From assembly GCA_027038385.1 (NCBI GenBank), contig JALVXE010000003.1, positions 1-5,209 of the forward strand: a stretch of 5,209 nt of DNA, read 5' to 3'. The notes beneath the pieces were generated by a model. The model was not told where the DNA came from. It ran no database searches and saw nothing but the letters and a program-made list of their open reading frames with translations. Position numbers and translations under genes: made by a program. Each line of letters starts with the position of its first letter. The first letter of the stretch is position 1. The stretch is from Thermotogaceae bacterium (GTDB lineage Bacteria > Thermotogota > Thermotogae > Thermotogales > Thermotogaceae). Of this stretch, positions 1-4,844 are shown piece after piece.

Positions 1-2
1 AT

Positions 3-44
3 TATATACGATCTGTTAAAATCCGTCTCGGGGGGCTTGGATGA
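3..44 (+). CDS. Possible 3' end of an upstream gene (partial)
   Basis: One forward frame is open from the left edge and stops at TGA 42-44, encoding the tail YIRSVKIRLGGLG. The stop would overlap the mnmA start as ATGA, the same junction seen at three later gene boundaries, and that is the main reason to propose it. The tail loosely resembles the basic ends of MalF-type permeases, but 13 residues cannot establish identity. A second frame stops at TAA 17-19, which would leave a 21-base gap holding the mnmA ribosome binding site, and a third frame stays open to about 109. The choice is therefore tentative. Confidence 0.3.
   Translation, partial: YIRSVKIRLGGLG
30..35 (+). promoter_or_regulatory. 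Ribosome binding site of mnmA (G-tract)
   Basis: Six consecutive G residues end five bases before the ATG at 41. The tract can pair imperfectly with the CCUCC core of 16S rRNA. It is the only purine-rich stretch upstream of the start, and it supports ATG 41 as the initiation codon. Confidence 0.55.
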
Positions 45-1036
45 GAGTCGCACTGTTGATGAGCGGTGGAGTCGACAGCACGGTTGCAGCTCACGTTCTC
101 AAAGATGAAGGGTACGATGTTTTCGGAGTTCATATGATACATTTGGACAGGCCGGATGATAGGGTTTTCGAGGTTTCGAAAAAGCTTGGAATAGACATTG
201 AAATCGTGGACGTTAGAAGAAAGTTCGAGGAGGAGATAATAGATTACTTCGTGAAAGAGTACAGAGCGGGAAGAACTCCGAATCCGTGCTACTTTTGTAA
301 CAGGTTGATGAAATTTGGAATCCTCTTTGAAAAGGCGATGGAATTGGGAGCAGATTTGGTTGCGAGCGGCCACTACGCTAGGGTCGTAGATGGAAAACTC
401 TTCAAGGCTGTGGACGATTCTAAAGATCAATCATATTTTCTCTCGTCTCTGAAAAAGAGGTATTTGAAGAAGATATTGCTTCCACTAGGTGATATGAGAA
501 AAGCTGAAGTTTTGAAATTGGCTAGAGAGCTCGGATTAGAGTTCGATGGAGAGTCTCAAGACGTCTGCTTTTTGAAGGAGGATTTGAAGAGTTTTCTAAA
601 GGGGAAAGGACTGGATCCGGGACCGGGGAATTTCGTGATGAATGGAAAGGTTGTTGGAAAGCATGACGGATACGCGTTCTACACGATAGGGCAAAGACGG
701 AAGCTCGGCTTATCGATCGGAAAACGTGTTTACGTTGTCGGAGTGAATCCAAAAAGGAACGTCGTTTTTCTTGGAGAAAAAGAGGATGTGATGTACGATA
801 TGATGATCGTCGGGAGTTTGAACTTTCTCGACGACGTGAAAGAGAGCTTCAAATCTGAGGTGAAGATAAGGAGCAATTTCGACGCTGTTAGCGCATCTGT
901 GAGGATAGAAGGAAACTTTGCGGTGGTGAAGTTTGACAGGAGAGTTTTCGCGGTTACGCCAGGCCAGATAGCAGTCTTTTACGATGGGGAGAGGGTGCTC
1001 ATGAGTGGAGTCATAGAGCGGGGTGAAAGATCGTGA
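41..1036 (+). CDS. mnmA: tRNA-specific 2-thiouridylase MnmA
   Basis: MnmA is a cytoplasmic enzyme that activates U34 of Lys, Glu and Gln tRNAs with ATP and replaces the 2-oxygen by sulfur, part of making mnm5s2U or related wobble bases. The protein has 331 residues. The N-terminal PP-loop SGGVDS is at 8-13, NPCYFCN at 81-87, GHYAR at 110-114, KDQSYFL at 128-134, SQDVCF at 172-177, TIGQRR at 215-220, and the C-terminal PGQIAVFY at 307-314. By family analogy Cys86 and Cys176 are the catalytic pair; Cys83 adds a third cysteine in a CxxC, where the E. coli enzyme has Asp. The protein is shorter than the usual 350-370 residues because the region after the first strand (about 31-50) is compact and lacks the common CCS...D..DA segment. 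Its stop overlaps the next start as GTGA. Identity is very secure. Confidence 0.97.
   Translation: MRVALLMSGGVDSTVAAHVLKDEGYDVFGVHMIHLDRPDDRVFEVSKKLGIDIEIVDVRRKFEEEIIDYFVKEYRAGRTPNPCYFCNRLMKFGILFEKAMELGADLVASGHYARVVDGKLFKAVDDSKDQSYFLSSLKKRYLKKILLPLGDMRKAEVLKLARELGLEFDGESQDVCFLKEDLKSFLKGKGLDPGPGNFVMNGKVVGKHDGYAFYTIGQRRKLGLSIGKRVYVVGVNPKRNVVFLGEKEDVMYDMMIVGSLNFLDDVKESFKSEVKIRSNFDAVSASVRIEGNFAVVKFDRRVFAVTPGQIAVFYDGERVLMSGVIERGERS
1020..1026 (+). promoter_or_regulatory. Ribosome binding site deciding the GTG start of the permease
   Basis: GGGGTGA ends six bases before GTG 1033, inside the last codons of mnmA. It matches much of the Shine-Dalgarno consensus AGGAGGTGA. It favours GTG 1033 over the in-frame GTG 1051 and ATG 1054, whose nearest purine tract (AGGGG at 1036-1040) lies 10 to 13 bases away. 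Confidence 0.6.
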
Positions 1037-3309
1037 GGGGTTTAAAAGAAGTGATGGTTTACATCCTCCTTTCGATAGGCGCGATAGTTATGCTCGTTCC
1101 GTTCGCTTGGATGATATCCACGTCTTTCAAACTGCCGAGTGAGGTCGACAAATGGCCACCGCAATGGGGTAGTAAGAACTTCTTCTCCAAGAGGCTCGTT
1201 AAAGTCAGAGGGGGATTTGATGCGGTGGCGGAGAGTGGATCCTCTGAGGGGAGCCTCAGAGAGGCGCTTGCCTCCGTAGCAATAAAGAGGGGAGATAACG
1301 TCTTCACGTTGAACGTGGATGACGACCTTTTCTACAGAGGGGAACTTCACCTTTTGATCGAAGGAAACCCGAGATATGCTAAGACAATGCCGATTGACGA
1401 GAGAACGAAAGATTTGATAAACAGGATAAAATCCCTGTCGAGCTCTATGAGGCAGATGGGCTTCAACACGGTGAGACTCTCGAATTACGACAAGATGGAG
1501 GACTTCTTCAACGATTACTTCACACAGTCGATAGCTGAGTTCAACAGGTTGAACTTCGTTCCAAAGGTGATGGCGAACCTGAACAGGTATTCGAACTTGA
1601 TAGAGAAAAACAACAGAGGGCTCATTCTCCTGGCTAGGAGGGTTAAAAACGAGGAGGATAGGAGGAAAGTAGAGGATTTCTTGAAAAACCTCAAGGGAAA
1701 TTTCATCCTCGCGTCCGAGAAGCTTAAGATCTACATGAAGGGCTCCAGGGAGACCTTGTCTTATGGAGAGATAATGGAAATAGCGAAGCTGCTTAGAGCA
1801 TCATTCAATGTGAAACTTCCGGATGTCTCCGATCCGTTTGCCAAGAGGATCATAAAGATAGTGAGGCTCAAAGTGATTAGTCCGATCGAGAAGCTGGAGA
1901 AGAGGCTGGAGATACACGACGAGGTCGTGAAAGATTACGAAAGTGTCCAAAAGTATAAACTTGAAGGTAGAGAGATAGTCGCTAGATTTACGCCAAAAGA
2001 TTACAGGATAAAGCTTTTGAACGAAAGGCTCAAAAGCAGCCCTATCTTGAAACCTTATCTCAACAGGATCAGGGAGATAGAGAAGCAGGGCTATGACAAT
2101 TTCACTCAGAACTTTTCTGGACTCCTTGACAAAAACCTCGCGGAGTTTTTGAAGGAGCACGGGGTGGAAGAGGACCTCGTTTATCAAAGGGTCTCTGATC
2201 TGAGGAACACGATATCCTCCATAATGAATGTTCTGACGGAGAGCGGAGAAGATCTGGAGAAGACGATATCTGATTCCGATTCTATCGATGAGGTCAAGGA
2301 AAAACTCATGTCGATGCTCCCGGATTCTCTCCTTCTCAAAACCCAGCTTTCGAAGCTGGAGCGACTGATTCCAAGGGGTGTGGAGGCTGGAAGGTTCATA
2401 AAGAGGCTGATAGACGAAACGATGGCCATATCGGTCCTCAGAGATATATACGCCAATTCCATGAGTGAGCTCAGGATTTTGAAGGCCCCTCCCATAGTCA
2501 AGGAAGTCCGTGTGAAGTACGACAAGGAGAAGTACTGGGAAGTCATAGAGATAGTCTTCGACAAGGACATTCCGGGGGTCTACTTCAGGGATGAGAATTA
2601 CAAGGCTGCGGTGTTCTTCAACTTCAAAGAAGTGATGGCGAACATCTTTCAGAACTATGCGGATGCTTGGCATGCCGCGCCTTTTGGAAGGTACTATTTG
2701 AACACGATATTCGTGGCAACGGCAACGACTATCTTGGAAGTTATATTGGCCTCGATGGCGGCTTTCGCGTTCTCTATACTGAGGTTCAAAGGTAGAGATC
2801 TGCTCTTCGGTATATTCGTTGCGACGATGATGGTCCCAGGGGAAGTTCTTTTGGTTCCAAACTACATAACTGTATCCAAGTTCGGATGGATAGACACCTA
2901 CTACGCGCTGATAATCCCATGGATAGTCTCAGTTTTCGCGATATTCCTCATAAGGCAGTACTTCTTGACCCTCCCAAGAGAGCTGTACGATGCCGCGAAG
3001 ATAGATGGCTGCTCGAACTGGAGGTATCTGTGGTGGATAGCCGTTCCGCTTTCAAAGCCCGTGATAATAACCGGAGCCCTTTTGAAATTCGTCGGGAGCT
3101 GGAACGCCTTTTTGTGGGTGCTCATAGTCACGAACGATCCGAAATACAGAACGCTTCCCGTCGGGCTGTACACCTTCAGGGGAGAGGCTGGTGATATATA
3201 TAACCAGCTCATGGCGGCGGCGACTTTCTCCGTTCTCCCGGTTATAATACTCTTCCTCTTCGCACAGAAACACTTCATAAGAGGAATAGCGAGGACGGGT
3301 TTGAAATGA
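1033..3309 (+). CDS. MalG-type carbohydrate ABC transporter permease with a giant periplasmic insertion
   Basis: This is an inner-membrane permease subunit of a sugar ABC importer; it would pair with a MalF-type subunit, a binding protein and an ATPase, none of which is in the window. It has 758 residues. TM1 is at about 7-29, followed by the family-typical TSFKLPSEV at 30-38. The family pattern resumes at about 524-556 with FNFKEV, NYADAW and FGRYYLN, then five more membrane segments between about 557 and 748. The EAA cytoplasmic loop that contacts the ATPase reads DAAKIDGCSNW at 653-663 followed by VPLSKP. Between these parts lies an insertion of about 475 residues; without it the protein would be about 283 residues, a normal MalG size. 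The substrate cannot be read from sequence. Starts at GTG overlapping the mnmA stop by 4 bases; its own stop overlaps the next ATG. malG would be a fair symbol only if the substrate were maltose, so none is assigned. Confidence 0.93.
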   Translation: MRGLKEVMVYILLSIGAIVMLVPFAWMISTSFKLPSEVDKWPPQWGSKNFFSKRLVKVRGGFDAVAESGSSEGSLREALASVAIKRGDNVFTLNVDDDLFYRGELHLLIEGNPRYAKTMPIDERTKDLINRIKSLSSSMRQMGFNTVRLSNYDKMEDFFNDYFTQSIAEFNRLNFVPKVMANLNRYSNLIEKNNRGLILLARRVKNEEDRRKVEDFLKNLKGNFILASEKLKIYMKGSRETLSYGEIMEIAKLLRASFNVKLPDVSDPFAKRIIKIVRLKVISPIEKLEKRLEIHDEVVKDYESVQKYKLEGREIVARFTPKDYRIKLLNERLKSSPILKPYLNRIREIEKQGYDNFTQNFSGLLDKNLAEFLKEHGVEEDLVYQRVSDLRNTISSIMNVLTESGEDLEKTISDSDSIDEVKEKLMSMLPDSLLLKTQLSKLERLIPRGVEAGRFIKRLIDETMAISVLRDIYANSMSELRILKAPPIVKEVRVKYDKEKYWEVIEIVFDKDIPGVYFRDENYKAAVFFNFKEVMANIFQNYADAWHAAPFGRYYLNTIFVATATTILEVILASMAAFAFSILRFKGRDLLFGIFVATMMVPGEVLLVPNYITVSKFGWIDTYYALIIPWIVSVFAIFLIRQYFLTLPRELYDAAKIDGCSNWRYLWWIAVPLSKPVIITGALLKFVGSWNAFLWVLIVTNDPKYRTLPVGLYTFRGEAGDIYNQLMAAATFSVLPVIILFLFAQKHFIRGIARTGLK
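1180..2607 (+). other. Region encoding the periplasmic insertion of the permease (about residues 50-525)
   Basis: This in-frame stretch splits the loop between TM1 and TM2 of a MalG-like permease, which should face outside the cytoplasm. By eye it has three parts: a mixed region with likely beta strands (about 55-110, including NVFTLNV and ELHLLI), a long charged helical region with heptad-like spacing (about 117-482), and a second strand-rich piece (about 487-520, including KEVRVKY and EVIEIVF). No membrane segment, cysteine or recognised domain is visible. Base composition and codon use look like the flanking permease, so there is no sign of recent acquisition. The function is unknown; contact with the sugar-binding protein, or spanning the periplasm toward the outer sheath, are possibilities by analogy with the smaller MalF P2 loop. 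Confidence 0.75.
1242..1274 (+). repeat. Two adjacent inverted repeats (hairpins) inside the permease gene
   Basis: CTCTGAGG at 1242-1249 is perfectly complementary to CCTCAGAG at 1254-1261, with loop GGAG. Immediately after, GAGGC at 1261-1265 pairs with GCCTC at 1270-1274, with loop GCTT. They share base 1261, so both cannot be complete at once. No T-tract follows, so this is not a terminator. Both lie in the first part of the insertion-coding region. A single perfect 8-bp stem is expected by chance in about half of 5-kb windows, so any function is doubtful. Confidence 0.35.
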
Positions 3310-3536
3310 GGATCTACAGATTCGCGATATTTCTGATGATATTCTTCTTCGTTTTTCTCGTTACTGTCAACTTGTACAATTATTACAAGCTGAAGGCTGA
3401 AAACGAGAACCTCAAGAAGACCTACGAAAATCTCCAGAAAGAGTACACGAATTTGAGAAACCTGGAGAAAAGATTGCAGGAGATGAAAAAAAATGGAAAG
3501 GTTCGTGGTGACGACTTCCCACAAACCGAGCCGTGA
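3306..3536 (+). CDS. Small bitopic membrane coiled-coil protein, FtsB/DivIC-like
   Basis: The predicted product has 76 residues. Basic residues R2 and R5 precede a hydrophobic segment at about 6-25 rich in Phe, Ile, Leu and Val, so the N-terminus should be inside and the rest outside. A coiled coil follows at about 28-62 with leucine at every seventh residue: 29, 36, 43, 50 and 57. Residues at the other core position are Asn33, Tyr40, Tyr47 and Glu54. The layout matches the septum-formation FtsB/DivIC/FtsL type, which join cell-division complexes through such coils, but it lacks the conserved segment usually found after the coil, so cell division is only a guess. ATG 3306 overlaps the permease stop as ATGA, with GAGG at 3291-3294 as a weak ribosome site. 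The last 14 residues are encoded inside the next gene. Another reading is an accessory subunit of the permease. Confidence 0.8.
   Translation: MRIYRFAIFLMIFFFVFLVTVNLYNYYKLKAENENLKKTYENLQKEYTNLRNLEKRLQEMKKNGKVRGDDFPQTEP
3478..3482 (+). promoter_or_regulatory. Ribosome binding site of the methyltransferase gene
   Basis: AGGAG ends ten bases before ATG 3493 and lies within the coding sequence of the small coiled-coil protein. It supports ATG 3493 over the in-frame GTG codons at 3505 and 3508. The run of eight A residues (3486-3493) fills most of the spacer. Confidence 0.55.
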
Positions 3537-4272
3537 ACAAATAAAACTGGCGAGAGATCTCGCAGAGAGATTGAATGCAAAGTACGTCAACAGAAGGCAC
3601 CTCTCAGATTACAGAAAAAAAGGGAGAGTGGATTTCTACTACGTCATCGAATCTGATGGAAGGATAGTGATAAGATGGAATGGTGGAGAGCTTTTCTTTC
3701 ATCCATCAGTTTCCAAGATAAGGATGAGGAACATGCAGAATGGTGGAAGAGATTACCTGACAGAAGCTCTTAATTTGAATGGAGATGAAACCGTTCTCGA
3801 CACGACGTTTGGACTCGGTACAGAGGCGATACTGATCGCGGCTTTTCTTCCAAGGGGAAAGGTCGTGGGAATAGAGAAATCGGTTCACATATACACCGTG
3901 GTCAGCGACGGCATGAGGAGGTACAAGCCCAAGGTGAAGTGGATTGGTGAGGCCATGAAGAGAATTGTTCTAATTCACGCAGATATGAAAGAGTTCATAA
4001 GGAAAGCTGAGGACGATTCCTACGATATTGTTTACTGTGATCCGATGTTTGAGAACCCGAAGTACGAGTCTTCGTCCATGAACCCGTTGAGACCGTTCGC
4101 GTCTTACGATACGGTAAACGAGGATGATGTAAAGCATATGCTGAGAATAGCGAAAAAACGGGTGGTCTTGAAAGCCAACGAGAAGGATTCCCTGTTTGAG
4201 AGGATAAAGGTTGATAAGGTCATGGGAAGCAAAAAGAGTGGAGTGCTCTACGGAGTGATAGAGAAAATATGA
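3493..4272 (+). CDS. Class I SAM-dependent methyltransferase, RsmJ/YpiP-like
   Basis: This is probably a cytoplasmic methyltransferase using S-adenosylmethionine. The protein has 259 residues. An N-terminal region with TTSHKPSREQIKLA (7-20) resembles the start of the YpiP/RsmJ group. The Rossmann core has motif I at 101-112 (VLDTTFGLGTEA), the ribose-binding acid at Glu128 in GIEKS, a further acid at Asp164 (HAD), and motif IV DPMF at 183-186. The DTTFGLG plus CDPMF combination is what points to RsmJ, which in E. coli makes m2G1516 in 16S rRNA. The target here is inferred only; YpiP-type members are, to my knowledge, not characterised. The start overlaps the previous gene by 44 bases and the stop overlaps the next start as ATGA, which suggests coupled translation. 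Membership of the class I fold is secure, the RsmJ-like assignment is likely, and the substrate is open. Confidence 0.88.
   Translation: MERFVVTTSHKPSREQIKLARDLAERLNAKYVNRRHLSDYRKKGRVDFYYVIESDGRIVIRWNGGELFFHPSVSKIRMRNMQNGGRDYLTEALNLNGDETVLDTTFGLGTEAILIAAFLPRGKVVGIEKSVHIYTVVSDGMRRYKPKVKWIGEAMKRIVLIHADMKEFIRKAEDDSYDIVYCDPMFENPKYESSSMNPLRPFASYDTVNEDDVKHMLRIAKKRVVLKANEKDSLFERIKVDKVMGSKKSGVLYGVIEKI
4252..4259 (+). promoter_or_regulatory. Ribosome binding site of the repeat-protein gene
   Basis: GGAGTGAT lies nine bases before ATG 4269 and is one base short of the ideal GGAGGTGAT. It is the strongest such site in the window apart from the one before the lipoprotein. The frame has a TAA at 4215-4217 and no ATG, GTG or TTG codon between it and 4269, so the start is fixed. 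Confidence 0.65.
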
Positions 4273-4844
4273 GCATTGCAATTCTTCTGCAGCCTGTTCT
4301 TTTTTGGAACTGGTACTTCAAGGTGGCTACGATCAATACAAGACCGGCTTACATCTTCTACGACGAGAACTCCAAGATAGTGCTTTACCTCTCAAAAAAC
4401 GTTGGAGGTGTGGATGATTTTTCAGCCGATGGAGGAGCTGTGGCAATAGCTTGGTGGGACTTGGAAAATGGAAGGAGAAAGTGCCACGTATCCTTCATCG
4501 GGAGGGATTTCAGGGAGTTCAGGAGGCTTAACCTTGGTGAATGTGGAAAGTCGAGAATGGGTCTGGATCTGAAGGGGTTGGAACTTGCCGTGATCTACTC
4601 AGAGCCATACCTGTCGGGCAAAGGGTGTGTTGTGAAAGGGTGGAGGGATTTCAAGCTGTTCTACTTAAAGCACGTCGGAAATTGCATTGGAGGGGATGTG
4701 TTTTTTTCAAAAGACGGGAAAGTGGAGTATTTGAAGGTCACAAAGCATGGAATCGACATGAGCTGGGATGGATCGATGAGATGCAATGAAATAATCTACG
4801 GAGGGGGATGGGTTGAATGCGATGGAAAGCGCTTGTCGCCTTGA
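4269..4844 (+). CDS. Hypothetical protein with cysteine-marked repeats of about 47 residues
   Basis: I do not recognise this 191-residue protein. Its coding status is supported by a strong ribosome site, the ATGA overlap with the methyltransferase, and a start that cannot be moved upstream. Residues 2-20 are hydrophobic and aromatic, but no Lys or Arg comes before them, so this is not a typical signal peptide. The rest shows an internal repeat. FSADGGAVAIAW (51-62), LDLKGLELAVIY (99-110) and FSKDGKVEYLKV (146-157) align with the central Gly at 55, 103 and 150. RDFREFRRLNLGEC (79-92) aligns with RDFKLFYLKHVGNC (126-139). Six cysteines (72, 92, 120, 139, 172, 184) fall at similar repeat phases. 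This spacing suggests blades of a small or partial beta-propeller, possibly with disulfides; that is inference. The stop lies 28 bases inside the next gene, a lipoprotein, suggesting a shared envelope role. Confidence 0.8.
   Translation: MSIAILLQPVLFWNWYFKVATINTRPAYIFYDENSKIVLYLSKNVGGVDDFSADGGAVAIAWWDLENGRRKCHVSFIGRDFREFRRLNLGECGKSRMGLDLKGLELAVIYSEPYLSGKGCVVKGWRDFKLFYLKHVGNCIGGDVFFSKDGKVEYLKVTKHGIDMSWDGSMRCNEIIYGGGWVECDGKRLSP
4410..4745 (+). repeat. Protein-level tandem repeat, period about 47-48 residues
   Basis: Three copies of a strand-turn-strand pattern of the form F/L-S/D-x-D/K-G followed by alternating hydrophobic residues are centred on Gly55, Gly103 and Gly150 of the gene starting at 4269. 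Spacings are 48 and 47 residues. Two of the three copies are preceded 11 residues earlier by a cysteine (92 and 139). Two are followed 17 residues later by a cysteine (72 and 120). The DNA copies are not obviously similar, so the duplication, if real, is old. Confidence 0.5.
4800..4807 (+). promoter_or_regulatory. Ribosome binding site of the lipoprotein gene
   Basis: GGAGGGGG lies nine bases before ATG 4817, within the end of the repeat-protein gene. The codon just before that ATG is an in-frame TGA (4814-4816), so ATG 4817 is the first possible start after a stop. The nearby in-frame ATG at 4808 runs straight into that TGA. Confidence 0.65.

Noticed and set aside
1..22. AT-rich stretch with TATATA, a possible promoter -10 element
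   Set aside because: No matching -35 element can be assessed because the window begins here, and the frame ending at 42-44 suggests it may be coding.
2..430. Antisense open frame of 142 codons at the left edge
   Set aside because: It is opposite the most conserved motifs of mnmA and shows no motif of its own.
1242..1274. Hairpins as a transcription terminator
   Set aside because: No T-tract follows and the site is deep within an intact reading frame.
1801..2673. Long antisense open frame (290 codons) opposite the permease
   Set aside because: It lies wholly within a well-supported gene. Its translation shows no recognisable motif, and its openness follows from the codon bias of the sense strand.
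2886..3194. Forward 102-codon frame inside the permease membrane domain
   Set aside because: It is an alternative frame within conserved membrane segments and the EAA loop; the product is charged and has no recognisable motif.
1033..3309. Permease as a recent fusion of two genes or a frameshift artefact
   Set aside because: The frame is continuous for 758 codons with uniform codon use, and the permease halves on each side of the insertion are complete and complementary.
2901..3590. Antisense open frame (229 codons) spanning the end of the permease, the small membrane gene and the start of the methyltransferase
   Set aside because: It covers three sense genes joined by overlaps and typical ribosome sites. 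Its hydrophobic stretches mirror the membrane segments encoded on the other strand.
4541..4789. Forward 82-codon frame inside the repeat-protein gene
   Set aside because: It has no convincing ribosome site. The competing frame has a strong one, a fixed start and an internal repeat pattern, so this is a shadow.
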